The notes below the pieces were generated by a model. It had not been told where the DNA came from. It saw only the letters and a program-made list of their open reading frames with translations, and did no database searches. Source: Vibrio aerogenes (GTDB lineage: Bacteria > Pseudomonadota > Gammaproteobacteria > Enterobacterales > Vibrionaceae). From it: DNA of 64,000 bases. Below, one piece after another: positions 27,576-39,125 of this stretch; the stretch's first letter is position 1, and each line of letters opens with the position of its first letter. The DNA lies in the NCBI RefSeq assembly GCF_024346755.1, contig NZ_AP024861.1:1736001-1800000 (forward strand). Reading direction: 5' to 3'. The position numbers were made by a program, and so were the translations under genes.

Positions 27576-30341
27576 TCAGAGATCAAGCTGAATGGTTTTA
27601 GTGGTTGAAGCACCCTCGTTATCTGTCACCGTCAGTAAAACATTGTATTGTCCGTGAGAAGTGAAAGTTTTTGAGAAAGACTGACCATGTTTGACTTCAC
27701 CATCAGGCAATGTCCACTGGGTATCAACGATACGACCGCCTTGATCCCAGCTGGTAGACCACATTGAAACTTTCAGGTTATGTGCGACATATCTGGCCTG
27801 AGCGACTGGCGCTTTATTGGGATCTGTTACTGTGACCCATCGATTGAGTGTCTTGGTGGCACCCTGATCATCTGTCACAGTCAAAGTTACCCGATAAGTC
27901 CCTTTTTGTGCATATGTCCAGGTTGGCGATTCTTCAGAACTGGTCTGTCCGTTACTGAAATCCCAATGATAGCTGACAATCTTACCGTCGCTGTCTGAAC
28001 TCAGGTTTGTTGCAGTGACGGTCAGATCGTTTACTTTCAGATCAAATGCTGCCTCTGGGGCCGTATTCGGTGTCGATGTTCTTGAAATTTTGATTAATCC
28101 ATATTCATCATTTTCACCTTGTTCCAGCACATCAATTTGTAAACCCAGCTCTAATAATAAACGGCCGGCGTCTGGCTGTTCCGGATCACTGTAGTCTTTA
28201 CTATCAGCAAAGTCAGGCGTTGCAATCAGACTGCTGTCTTCAAGGATATCCCCACTACTGTTCTTCAATGTAAGCGGGGCCTGATCTTTCAGAGAAAATG
28301 CTGCATCACGTACCTGATAACGGGTTTGTGCTGCGGTGCCGCTGTCAGCCCAGACCAGGGCATTCTGGTCTGCATCCACCACACCGATCCAGCCTTTGCC
28401 CGGATGCTCTCCGACCCAGTTGTCAGTCAGCGATTCATCCACGTACCAAATTAGCAGACCGGGTTCGAAGGACATGATTTGGCCACCAAATCGATTGATG
28501 TGACCCAAACCAGCATCAACGCCGTTATGACTTCGCCATTGCAACAGATAGTAATGATCTGCCAGATGGTATCCATTGTTCAGACGGAACCCATCGAAGG
28601 TAAAGCTTGGTGTACTTTCAGCGTCATCAATCACGGTTGTTACGCCGTCCGCATCCAGTGCAAGGTTGTCCAGATAGAAACCGGCCATTGCCAGACCGCC
28701 ATCGGTGATATATTCAAAACCAAGTTCAATTTCTTGTCCGGCCCACTGAGATAAATCGAATTCAGCATCGACCCAGCCATCAGATTTTCCTGAAATTGCC
28801 GGGACCAGTCCGGTTGTTTGTGGGTCATCCATCGTGGTGATATTACCGGTGATAGACTGACCATTGACTGTCACCCGGGCAAAATCGTAATCTTTTTCGA
28901 TTTGATACCATGCTTTAAACTTCAGCGTGACTTTGGATGCCGCCGGGATGGTGAAAGTCCGGGTCATCTTATTGTTCAGGCTGTCCCCTTTATCTGAATA
29001 GAAATCATACTTGCCTTCATAGGGTGGCAGATCTTCGATTTGTTTTTGGGGCAGGGGGATTTTGATCAGATTCTGATGATCGGTGTCGGTTGTCTGACTG
29101 AGCTTAATGACTTTTGCGTGTTTATTTAACGCATCAAGTGAGATTTCCGTATCGTCGGTCCAGTTGCCACCAACGGCATCCTGCAGGAATGCTTTACACC
29201 ATGCTGAGAAGGATGTTGGTTCTGTTCCCGGAACAGTTCCTCCCCAACTGCCTGAGGACATGATAGACCAGTAGGAAACAGGTTCACCTCTACCGGTATA
29301 TTGCGTGTCATATTCATCCGGCAGTCCCAGATCATGGCCGTATTCGTGCGAGCAAACGCCTGCTGCAGCATCAATTGGCTGCATTGTATAATCGTAAGCC
29401 GCATATTGCCCGTCAAAACGTCCGGGAACTGTACTCTGAGTGCCTTTCAGGACGTAGAACTGACCCAGATTATGACGGTGTGACCAGATTGCGTCTTCTC
29501 CAAGCGCACCACCACCTGCTTCTTCCCCCACTGAAGAGTGGAAAACCATCAGGTGATCGATGACGCCATCCGGTTCCCGGTAATCGCCGTCATTGTCGTA
29601 GTCATAACGATCTTCAATATCATAATCTGCCAAATTTATATTTGGATCTTTTGCAAGTTGGTCAAGTGCTTCCCGAACCAGTTGCTGTGGGTTGAGATCA
29701 TTACCGCCTGATGCAGTGTGACCACCATAGTATGCGGCATTGTGAGAGGCGTGATACCAGCCCATCACCTGACCGGATACACCATAGCTGTCGCCCGACT
29801 CCTGATGATAGTACTGACGCATTGAAATCAGATTCTGGCCATCCGGACCTGTGTAGCCTGAATCAGAAAACAGCAGCTTTTGATAGTGATCGGGTGTGTA
29901 GCTTTGATAGAACATGTCAGTTAACTCTGGGGTTAACTGATTATCATCCCATGGTAAATCAGGAAAATCGATGAGTAATGCAAGTACTTTATCGTTACGC
30001 TTTTTACTGATATCCAGTGCAAAAACATTCAATTTGTTGCGGCCATTTCCAGCCTTCATCGCTTTCAGAACTTTTGCCCGGTTCAGCAGTGCTTTTTTGT
30101 CAAGTTGGGCATCACCTTTAAAGCCATGATTAATTTTTTTTGCGAGGTATTTTCTTAATGCTTCATGTTTGACCGCATCTGATGCGTGACTGTCAACAAC
30201 ACCTGTACGAACAAGCATTTCAATCAGCTTTTCCTCATTCACAACGCCCATATCTGCAGGCGCATTTGCGTGAACATAACTACTGACACCAAAACAGGTC
30301 ATCATTGCCGTTGCCAGCAATGTTTTCCTCATTTTTATCAT
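27576..30341 (-). CDS. prtV: PrtV-like M6 (immune inhibitor A) metalloprotease with two PKD domains
   Basis: About 921 residues. A signal peptide (MIKMRKTLLATAMMTCFG...VHA) is followed by a propeptide (EEKLIEMLVRTG ... HEALRKYLAKK). The zinc-protease core shows HEYGHDLGLPDEYD with the two His and Glu near residues 332-336. A jelly-roll-like domain follows, then two PKD domains at the C-terminus (WDFSNGQTSSEES and LPDGEVKHGQSFS regions). V. cholerae PrtV, about 918 residues, has the same domain order and is exported by the type II system. AAGGA sits 7 bases before the ATG at 30341. It probably digests host or environmental proteins; the target is not shown. Confidence 0.9.
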   Translation of the reverse strand: MIKMRKTLLATAMMTCFGVSSYVHANAPADMGVVNEEKLIEMLVRTGVVDSHASDAVKHEALRKYLAKKINHGFKGDAQLDKKALLNRAKVLKAMKAGNGRNKLNVFALDISKKRNDKVLALLIDFPDLPWDDNQLTPELTDMFYQSYTPDHYQKLLFSDSGYTGPDGQNLISMRQYYHQESGDSYGVSGQVMGWYHASHNAAYYGGHTASGGNDLNPQQLVREALDQLAKDPNINLADYDIEDRYDYDNDGDYREPDGVIDHLMVFHSSVGEEAGGGALGEDAIWSHRHNLGQFYVLKGTQSTVPGRFDGQYAAYDYTMQPIDAAAGVCSHEYGHDLGLPDEYDTQYTGRGEPVSYWSIMSSGSWGGTVPGTEPTSFSAWCKAFLQDAVGGNWTDDTEISLDALNKHAKVIKLSQTTDTDHQNLIKIPLPQKQIEDLPPYEGKYDFYSDKGDSLNNKMTRTFTIPAASKVTLKFKAWYQIEKDYDFARVTVNGQSITGNITTMDDPQTTGLVPAISGKSDGWVDAEFDLSQWAGQEIELGFEYITDGGLAMAGFYLDNLALDADGVTTVIDDAESTPSFTFDGFRLNNGYHLADHYYLLQWRSHNGVDAGLGHINRFGGQIMSFEPGLLIWYVDESLTDNWVGEHPGKGWIGVVDADQNALVWADSGTAAQTRYQVRDAAFSLKDQAPLTLKNSSGDILEDSSLIATPDFADSKDYSDPEQPDAGRLLLELGLQIDVLEQGENDEYGLIKISRTSTPNTAPEAAFDLKVNDLTVTATNLSSDSDGKIVSYHWDFSNGQTSSEESPTWTYAQKGTYRVTLTVTDDQGATKTLNRWVTVTDPNKAPVAQARYVAHNLKVSMWSTSWDQGGRIVDTQWTLPDGEVKHGQSFSKTFTSHGQYNVLLTVTDNEGASTTKTIQLDL

Positions 30342-30435
30342 TTTATTATCCTTCTTTATTGTGTTTACTATAGCCAACAATGCCCGTTATTCCGGAATGA
30401 ATAATTAAATAAGCAAGGCTTCGTTGTATGCGATG

Positions 30436-30687
30436 TTATTTTTTATGAGGTGCAATGCACGTCTTAAAAGAATTTGAATCAGGTGCTTCTGATGGCGATT
30501 TATCTTTACGTGCTTTTCTGTTCAGATAAATACGCAATGCTTCTTGCTGTTCATCGTAGCTTAATCCTTTGCAGATTATTCCACGTTGAATAAGTGACTG
30601 AAGTAACTTCTCATCCTGAGGTGGTGAACCGGAATAAACCGGAGGCGAGAGAATTATAGCCAATAAAAATGCGATCCTTGCTTTCAT
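30436..30687 (-). CDS. Small secreted protein resembling a PrtV propeptide
   Basis: About 83 residues with a signal peptide (MKARIAFLLAIILSPPVYSG). The mature part, DEKLLQSLIQRGI ... EQQEALRIYLNRKARK, aligns with the propeptide of the adjacent PrtV-like protease (EEKLIEMLVRTGV ... KHEALRKYLAKK); no catalytic domain follows. Two cysteines are present (GIICKG and KTCIAP). It lies upstream of the protease gene on the same strand, 94 bases away. It could be an inhibitor or folding helper, or the remnant of a duplicated protease. No ribosome site favours 30687 over the ATG at 30711; the signal peptide decides it. Confidence 0.6.
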   Translation of the reverse strand: MKARIAFLLAIILSPPVYSGSPPQDEKLLQSLIQRGIICKGLSYDEQQEALRIYLNRKARKDKSPSEAPDSNSFKTCIAPHKK

Positions 30688-31301
30688 ATTGAGTGTAATT
30701 TTTGTAATCATTTTTTATAAAATATATTCATCTTCACAAAAATTCAATCAATATTTAAATTTAAATTTTCTTTCATAAATCAGAATAATTCATTTGGTTT
30801 TTCTGGTTTATTTTATTCTTTTAATGATAAGTTTATGTTTAATTTTTTGGGGAGGAATGGTGCTAAATGAATGTTTGCGATAAAGGCAATACGAGAGTGT
30901 AAGGATTAACTTTAAATTTATTTATGATGGAAAATAAATTTATCTATTGATGCTTTTAACTTTTATTGAATGAGATCAAATCGGATTTTACTGTATTGTT
31001 TTTTCATGTTTTTATTATTATTTTTTTTTGTGTTTTGAATGCGAATCACGAACTGTGAGTCATTGAAGAGAAAAAAGATATATAAAACTATATCTGACAG
31101 AAAGAATGATTTTAATTTGAAGTGATGCAAACGATTACTTAAATTAATATTTTATTTCATTCTGTATGAATATTCATGTTTTTGTTATGTTATATGATAA
31201 CAAATAAGGTGCCGGGAAGAAAAGGTATACCAGAAATACAGAGATATATCAGAATATATCTCCAAGCCATCTGAAGATGCAGCTGGCTTGGAGATAGAAG
31301 G
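30688..31301. other. AT-rich non-coding region
   Basis: Over 600 bases dominated by A and T runs between the small secreted protein gene and cydC. No gene, hairpin terminator or recognisable RNA is seen. Its low GC contrasts with cydC beside it. Confidence 0.5.
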
Positions 31302-33026
31302 TTACAGCGTTTGATTTAATGCGTAATAACGGCCCTGACGTGCCATTAAAGTCTGATGATCCCCGTATTCAATGATTTTACCCTGTTCAAGTAAACAAAT
31401 TGCGTCCATACGGGCCAGTTCTATCAAGCGGTGAGTGATAAAAATAACGGTTTTATCGGTAAAATGAGACCGGAGTAATGACATGATTTGATATTCGGTC
31501 TGTTTATCCAGCCCTTCTGTGGGTTCATCCAGTAACAGAATCTGTCCCTGATGCAAAATAGCCCGGGCGATGCCCAGTCGTCGCTTTTCTCCGCCGGAGA
31601 GTTGACGTCCGCCTTCTCCGAGCCAGCTATCCAGCCCCGCAGATTCATCGAGTAGTTTGTCCAGTCCGACGCGTGATAATATATGAGTTAACTTCATATC
31701 ATCTGCATCAGGGTTGGCAATTAAAAGATTATCCCGCAATGTGCCATTCAGAATATCGACTCTTTGACTGACAATACTCATTGATTTTCTCAGGTCACTT
31801 TCATTCCACTGCCTTAAATTTGTCCCGGCAATGGAAATGGTCCCTGATTCTGGATCCCAGTAGCGTGAGATGAGCTGAATTAAAGTAGACTTTCCTGAGC
31901 CAGTCTGACCTACTATTGCTATTTTATGTCCGGCAGGAATGTGCAGATTGATCTCTTCCAGAACGTGATTCTGGTTTTGATGATAAGAGAAGCTGACATT
32001 TTCAAAGTGGATATCAAATATGCCATTATGCTGCGTGGGCTGCGTTTGGAATATCACTTCAGGCGTCGCCGAAAGTACTTCATTCAAACGACGCGCTGAT
32101 GTCATCGTTTGGCCGAGATACTGGAATGCACCTGCGATTGGCATTAACAGCTCAAAACTTGCCATAGTGGCAAAAATAACCATGGCAATCATCGGGCTGG
32201 GTGGGGCAGTTCCTACACCGTTACCGACAAACCATAACATGAGGACCAAAGTCCATCCGCTGGCAAGCATTAACAAGGCCTGAGCAAATCCGGTATAAAG
32301 CGCATGGATATATTGATTTTTGAGCATTTCTTCCTGTTTCCGGAAGATGTTTTGCCTGTACGCGGGTTCTGCACCAAAAATCACTAATTCACTGTAGCCC
32401 TGAATCCAGTCAAGTAATGTAATCCGCAACTGAGACTTTTTCCGTGTCAGCCCGGCACCATTTTTTTGCCCGAGTTTATAAAACAGAACCGGCCATGATA
32501 AAAGCAGTATCAGCAGAATACCGCCCAACAATAACGCGACCTCAAGATCAAACCAGCTCAGAAACAGTGTCAGCACAACGATTCCCATTGCCCCAATGAA
32601 AACCGGGCTGATCAAACGCAGATAAACGTGATCCATTGCATCAACGTCTGCGACAAGACGGTTCAGAATATCGCCATCGCGCAGATTCGCAGCTCTGCCG
32701 GGGATCAAAGGTGCCAGTTTTTCAAAAAAGAAAATCCGCAAATCAGCCAACACTTTAAAAGTGGCATTATGGCTGACGACTCTTTCGCCCCAACGTCCGG
32801 CAGTCCGGCCGATTGCAAAGCCCCGTACAAACGCGCTCGGAAGCATGTAGTTGAATGTTTGCCGGGCGATAGAAAGGCCTGCAACAGATGCCGCAGAGAG
32901 AAACCATCCTGAAAGTGTCAACAGGCCGATCGATGCACATAATGTCAGAAAGGCCAGAATCATGCCCAGAGTTAATCCGAACCAGTGTTTTTTATAAAGC
33001 TTTAAAAATGGAATCAGTTCACGCAT
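31302..33026 (-). CDS. cydC: ABC transporter CydC (cysteine/glutathione exporter subunit)
   Basis: 574 residues from MRELIPFLKLYKKHW: six transmembrane helices then an ATPase domain with Walker A GQTGSGKSTL, signature LSGGEKRRLGIARA and Walker B ILLLDEPTEGL. CydDC is a heterodimeric inner-membrane transporter needed for assembly of cytochrome bd and periplasmic cytochromes, exporting cysteine and glutathione. An in-frame start further upstream would extend well into cydD, so I use the ATG at 33026, which overlaps the cydD end by 8 bases. Confidence 0.95.
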   Translation of the reverse strand: MRELIPFLKLYKKHWFGLTLGMILAFLTLCASIGLLTLSGWFLSAASVAGLSIARQTFNYMLPSAFVRGFAIGRTAGRWGERVVSHNATFKVLADLRIFFFEKLAPLIPGRAANLRDGDILNRLVADVDAMDHVYLRLISPVFIGAMGIVVLTLFLSWFDLEVALLLGGILLILLLSWPVLFYKLGQKNGAGLTRKKSQLRITLLDWIQGYSELVIFGAEPAYRQNIFRKQEEMLKNQYIHALYTGFAQALLMLASGWTLVLMLWFVGNGVGTAPPSPMIAMVIFATMASFELLMPIAGAFQYLGQTMTSARRLNEVLSATPEVIFQTQPTQHNGIFDIHFENVSFSYHQNQNHVLEEINLHIPAGHKIAIVGQTGSGKSTLIQLISRYWDPESGTISIAGTNLRQWNESDLRKSMSIVSQRVDILNGTLRDNLLIANPDADDMKLTHILSRVGLDKLLDESAGLDSWLGEGGRQLSGGEKRRLGIARAILHQGQILLLDEPTEGLDKQTEYQIMSLLRSHFTDKTVIFITHRLIELARMDAICLLEQGKIIEYGDHQTLMARQGRYYALNQTL

Positions 33027-34809
33027 CAGGGTTTTCTCCGGTTTGTTCTCCATACATGGACAGACTGGACGTAAGCATTGATTTAAACAGGCCATCTTCC
33101 TGACTGAGTAACGCATAGTTTCCTGACTGAACAATCCGGCCGTCCTGAAGAACCAGAATTTGATCAACCGACTGTAACGGTGAAAGCTGATGCGTCACCA
33201 TGAGTGTTGTTCGATCCTGAATGCAGGATGCCAGGCCTTTCATCACGAGTTGTTCGCTGGAAGCATCCAGGCTGGCCGTGGGTTCATCTAACAGCCAGAA
33301 TCTGCCATTTTGCAGCATGGCCCGGGCAAGCGCTAAGCGTTGTGCCTGGCCGACTGATAAACCACCGGAACGATCCTGAATTTGATAGGTCAGCCCGTGA
33401 TGCCGGACAAATTCAGCGGAAAACGATTGTTCCAGAATCTGATTGATCCTGTCATCAGAAACATCCGGTTTACCCAGAGTTATATTGTCTCTGATCGTGC
33501 CATGCACCAGCAGCGGGTTTTGTCCGACCCAACTGATATGTTTACGCCAGTCTTCATGGGAGAGTTGATGTAATTCGATGCCGTTGATTTTTAATTCACC
33601 CCGGTAGGGCATAAAGCCGAGAATTGCCTGCACAAGCGAGGTTTTACCGGCTCCACTTGGGCCGACTAATGCGGTTGTTTTTCCCGGATTTAGTTTGAAT
33701 GATACCGGACCAACCAGTTTTTTTCCCTGTGGACTGTATACCTCCAGTGCTGTGGCTTCAATTGTCAGCGTCTCTGTATCCGGGAGTTGCTGAGATCCCG
33801 AACGAATCTCACTGACTTCATAATCGAGAAACTCCACAATACTTTCCGCAGCACCAATGGCCTGTTGCTTCGCATGATAGAAGGTGCCCAGATCTCTCAG
33901 TGGCTGGTAGAATTCAGGCGCCAGAATCAGAACAAATAAACCGGTAAATAATGTAATTCCCGTGCCGTAATAACCAAAGTCCAGTTCCCCGATATAGCTG
34001 AAGCCAAAATAGACCGCAGTGACCGCAATAGAGACCGAAGTAAAGAACTCCAGTATAGCCGATGAAAGAAATGCGACCCGCAATACGTCCATTGTTCTCA
34101 GGCGAAAGACTTCGGAGGCGGCCCGCAAATGTTCAGCTTCGGATTGAGTCCGGTCAAACATCCGGATAGTGGTCATTGACTGTAGTCTGTCATAAAAATG
34201 GCCGGATAAGCGCTGTAGTGCTTTAAAGTTTTTTCTTGCTGCGTCCGCAGCTTTTATGCCGACCAGTGCCATAAAGAAAGGGACAAGAGGCGCTGTGAGC
34301 AGAAAAATTAAACCGGCGGCCCAGTTAACCGGAAATACCACGACAAGAATGACAAAGGGAATCAGAACCGCCAGAGACATTTGCGGCAGATAGCGGGCGT
34401 AAAAGTCCTGCATATTTTCTACCTGCTCAAGAATCAGGGTTGCCCAGGCACCGGCAGGCTTGCCTTTAATCACCGTTGGTCCCATCTGCCTTAATTTATC
34501 AAAAATGAGCTGGCGGATATAAATTCTGATCTGTTCACCACATCTGAATCCGGCAATTTCGCGGGCCCAGGTTAACCCTGCACGGATAGCAATGACTCCG
34601 GCAAGCCCGAGAAAGTGGGGGATAAGTGTGACTTTATCGGCGTGTTCAATAATCAGCTGATGAAGAATCGAAGCAAGAAGTGCAGCCTGACCAAGCAGGA
34701 ATATACTCGATAATACACCCAGCCCAATCGAGATAAGCAGCCAGCGTTTGGCAAGCTTGCTTTGTTGGCGAAGCCAGGCATTTAAACTTTTTTGTTTATT
34801 TTTATCCAT
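33019..34809 (-). CDS. cydD: ABC transporter CydD (cysteine/glutathione exporter subunit)
   Basis: 596 residues: membrane domain with six helices, then an ATPase domain with Walker A GPSGAGKTSL, signature LSVGQAQRLALARA and Walker B FWLLDEPTASLD. It is the partner of CydC; the overlapping genes ensure equal synthesis. It lies downstream of trxB but is separated from it by a terminator, giving a redox-related trxB-cydD-cydC cluster common in gammaproteobacteria. Confidence 0.95.
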   Translation of the reverse strand: MDKNKQKSLNAWLRQQSKLAKRWLLISIGLGVLSSIFLLGQAALLASILHQLIIEHADKVTLIPHFLGLAGVIAIRAGLTWAREIAGFRCGEQIRIYIRQLIFDKLRQMGPTVIKGKPAGAWATLILEQVENMQDFYARYLPQMSLAVLIPFVILVVVFPVNWAAGLIFLLTAPLVPFFMALVGIKAADAARKNFKALQRLSGHFYDRLQSMTTIRMFDRTQSEAEHLRAASEVFRLRTMDVLRVAFLSSAILEFFTSVSIAVTAVYFGFSYIGELDFGYYGTGITLFTGLFVLILAPEFYQPLRDLGTFYHAKQQAIGAAESIVEFLDYEVSEIRSGSQQLPDTETLTIEATALEVYSPQGKKLVGPVSFKLNPGKTTALVGPSGAGKTSLVQAILGFMPYRGELKINGIELHQLSHEDWRKHISWVGQNPLLVHGTIRDNITLGKPDVSDDRINQILEQSFSAEFVRHHGLTYQIQDRSGGLSVGQAQRLALARAMLQNGRFWLLDEPTASLDASSEQLVMKGLASCIQDRTTLMVTHQLSPLQSVDQILVLQDGRIVQSGNYALLSQEDGLFKSMLTSSLSMYGEQTGENPDA

Positions 34810-34922
34810 CGTTGAAGGCTTTTCATAAGAATGACAGGTATTCCCCGTGTCTGTTGTATCCGTGTATTCATAAATACACTCATATTTCTATGACCGGGGA
34901 TAAGAATAAAGGCGTATTATAC

Positions 34923-34954
34923 AAAATAAACCCCGGTGTGGACACAACCGGGGG
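34923..34954 (-). terminator. Terminator after trxB
   Basis: CCCCGGT and ACCGGGG pair across a 9-base loop; on the minus strand the stem is followed by TTTATTTTG. Confidence 0.75.
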
Positions 34955-34992
34955 ACTTGTCTTTGCGTCGGTGTGAGTTATTTTCGGCTGGA

Positions 34993-36592
<1,600 letters not shown>

Positions 36593-38545
36593 ATGAAGAG
36601 AAAACAGCGAAAATTGAACCGCATTATTCCTCTTCTTCTATCAGTTGGTGCGGTTTGTTCCGCTACTGCTGCTCAGGCAGCATGTGAATATAGTTTGACA
36701 AGCAGCTGGCCAGGTGGCTATCAGGCGACGGTTAAATTAACTAACGATGGAAGTACAGACATCAGCTCTTGGGAATTTGGTGTGGCTTTCCCGGACGCAA
36801 CGACAATCACTAATGCTTATAGCGGTGATATCAGTGGCTCTGGTCCGTACACGATTTCTAACAGCGCATGGAATGGTACAATCAAAGCAGGTGAAAGCTT
36901 GTCTGTGACACTTATGGGTGCCCCAGCAGGTTCTGCTGCAACAACACCTGAATTGAGTGGCGATCTTTGTTCCGGTTCCACAATTCCGGGAGATGACAAC
37001 ACCGCACCTGATGCAAAAGTGACCGTGAGTGCAACGAAAGGTGAAGCACCTCTTGAAGTTTCATTTGATGCATCTGCGTCAACTGATCCTGAAGGGGATG
37101 CACTGACTTACAGCTGGAACTTTGGAGACGGAAGTACGGGTACTGGTGTTTCACCAAGCCATACTTATACCAAAGCAGGTACTTTCACTGCGAAAGTCAC
37201 TGTAAGCGATGGCAAACTTGAAGACACAGCTTCTGTCACTATCACAGTTACTGATGGTAGCTCGACTGGCGGTTCTGAAATTACCCGCGTTGACAACCCA
37301 TTTGCTGGTGCAACATGGTATGTGAACCCAGAGTGGGCTGCAAAAGCGAAAGCTGACGGTGGCTCTGCGATTGCCGGTCAAAACACATTCGTCTGGATGG
37401 ACCGTATTGCTGCAATTGAAGGCACTGACTCTGCCATGGGCCTGAAAGCTCATTTAGATAATGCGCTGGCACAGGGTGCAGACTTGTTCACTGTTGTTAT
37501 CTATGACCTGCCAAACCGTGACTGTCGTGCACGGGCATCAAATGGTGAACTGACCATTGCTGATGGTGGTATGGACCGTTATAAATCTGAATATATCGAT
37601 CCAATCGCAGCTATTTTAGCTGATCCTGCATACAAAGATATCCGTATCGTTACATTGATTGAGCTGGATTCTCTGCCAAACCTTGTGACCAATATCGATG
37701 TACCTAAGTGTAAAGAAGCTGCTGGTGAAGGCGGTTATAAAGAAGGTATCACTTACGCTCTGAATGCGTTCTCACCACTGAAAAACGTTTACTCATATAT
37801 CGATGCGGCTCACTCAGGCTGGTTAGGCTGGGATAGTAACTTCGATCCAGCTGTGAATTTGATTTCTGAAGTTGTAACCGGTACCGATGCAAGCTGGGAT
37901 AGTATTGCCGGGTTTATTACCAACACAGCAAACTATACGCCAACAGTTGAACCTTATTTGCAGGAACCATACAAAAATGTTGGAAGCCAGCAGGTTCGCA
38001 GTGCAACTTTCTATGAATGGAACCCATACTTCGACGAAAAATCTTACGCTCAGGAATTCCGTAAGAAAATGATCGCCAAAGGTGCGCCTTCAACGATTGG
38101 TATGCTGATTGATACAAGCCGTAACGGTTGGGGTGGTGCAGATCGTCCAAGCAGTGTCAGTACTTCATCTGACTTAGATACTTATGTTGATGAATCACGT
38201 ATTGACCGCCGTTTACACCGTGGTAACTGGTGTAACCAGCCAGGTGGTATCGGTTATAAACCATATGCGAATCCATACCCAGGTATTGATGCGTTTGTAT
38301 GGGCGAAACCACCAGGTGAATCCGATGGTATCTCTGAGTCTGACTATCAGCAAGACCCGGATGATCCAGCAAAACAATACGATTCAATGTGTGACCCTGA
38401 TTCAATGAACTCAGAGCCACATACCACAGCAACTGGCGCAATGGACAACGCACCTCACGCAGGTCGCTGGTTCTCTGCTGGTTTCAAAGTATTGTTGGAT
38501 AATGCTTATCCATCACTGGATGCTGCAACAGGCAAACCAGAATAA
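36593..38545 (+). CDS. Secreted GH6 cellulase with CBM2 and one PKD domain
   Basis: 650 residues. Signal peptide cut after AAQA (residue 29); CBM2 cellulose-binding module about 30-126, framed by two Cys (CEYSLTSSW ... SGDLC); one PKD domain about 137-223 (DPEGDALTYSWNFGDGST); GH6 catalytic domain from about 231. The catalytic part shows VVIYDLPNRDCRARASNGE and TLIELDSLPNLVTN, each with an acidic residue matching GH6 active-site positions, and AKPPGESDGIS near the C-terminus. Family members are cellobiohydrolases or endoglucanases releasing cellobiose by inversion; which applies cannot be told here. AGGAG is 8 bases before the ATG. It is probably exported by type II secretion. The catalytic half is almost identical to the gene at 39126. 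Confidence 0.92.
   Translation: MKRKQRKLNRIIPLLLSVGAVCSATAAQAACEYSLTSSWPGGYQATVKLTNDGSTDISSWEFGVAFPDATTITNAYSGDISGSGPYTISNSAWNGTIKAGESLSVTLMGAPAGSAATTPELSGDLCSGSTIPGDDNTAPDAKVTVSATKGEAPLEVSFDASASTDPEGDALTYSWNFGDGSTGTGVSPSHTYTKAGTFTAKVTVSDGKLEDTASVTITVTDGSSTGGSEITRVDNPFAGATWYVNPEWAAKAKADGGSAIAGQNTFVWMDRIAAIEGTDSAMGLKAHLDNALAQGADLFTVVIYDLPNRDCRARASNGELTIADGGMDRYKSEYIDPIAAILADPAYKDIRIVTLIELDSLPNLVTNIDVPKCKEAAGEGGYKEGITYALNAFSPLKNVYSYIDAAHSGWLGWDSNFDPAVNLISEVVTGTDASWDSIAGFITNTANYTPTVEPYLQEPYKNVGSQQVRSATFYEWNPYFDEKSYAQEFRKKMIAKGAPSTIGMLIDTSRNGWGGADRPSSVSTSSDLDTYVDESRIDRRLHRGNWCNQPGGIGYKPYANPYPGIDAFVWAKPPGESDGISESDYQQDPDDPAKQYDSMCDPDSMNSEPHTTATGAMDNAPHAGRWFSAGFKVLLDNAYPSLDAATGKPE
37275..38545 (+). 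repeat. Near-identical GH6 catalytic segment, copy 1
   Basis: From the GAAATTACCCG region to the stop codon, this DNA matches 40095-41363 almost base for base, including synonymous positions; the matched part runs a few bases beyond the stop (TAATCAAA). The front halves of the two genes are clearly more diverged. Confidence 0.85.
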
Positions 38546-39125
38546 TCAAATTAAAAATAGTTTGATATAAATAATTTGATATAAAAATAAGTCATAAAGC
38601 GCCAACCGGTTTTATCTGGTTGGCGCTTTCTTTTTTAAGTGTTACATCCGGAAGCTGTTTTTTGACTGGCAGTCTGTGGAATGACAACCAAATCTCTCTT
38701 CTTTAAAGCTGTCTCTTGCCTCGTGGCGATTTATTCCGACACTATTCAATTCAGGTGATTCACAGCGAATCTGCGTCATGTGACCGGCGTTATATGTAGA
38801 GCTTCAGACGTTATATTTGCCGGGAAGATTATTTGGCTAAAGATCACGTTCCTGTGATTTGAAGCATAAATATAAACGTATGGCGACAAATAAAGTCATT
38901 TTATTAACATGTTTTTGTCAATAACTGATTTTTTTAGATACATATTCAGCAAATGAAATAGAGGTTACAGTGCTTTGTTGTCTATGTGCTGAAACGCAGG
39001 TATACAAGAAATGCAACGTCTAGTTCGCTATAGGCCTTGTAAAAATAATGAATGAAACAGGCATACACAATTTTCTGCAGAATAATTCTGTCGGGTAAAT
39101 TGTTTGTAAATTTAGGAGATTTTTT
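38546..39125. other. Intergenic region between the two GH6 genes
   Basis: Contains the terminator of the first cellulase at 38596-38636. The remaining 490 bases hold no supported gene; they provide the promoter for the second cellulase, which therefore is probably a separate transcript. AGGAG lies 7 bases before the next ATG. Confidence 0.5.
38596..38636 (+). terminator. Terminator of the first GH6 gene
   Basis: AAAGCGCCAACC and GGTTGGCGCTTT form a perfect 12-bp stem with a 10-base loop, followed by C and six T. Confidence 0.88.
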
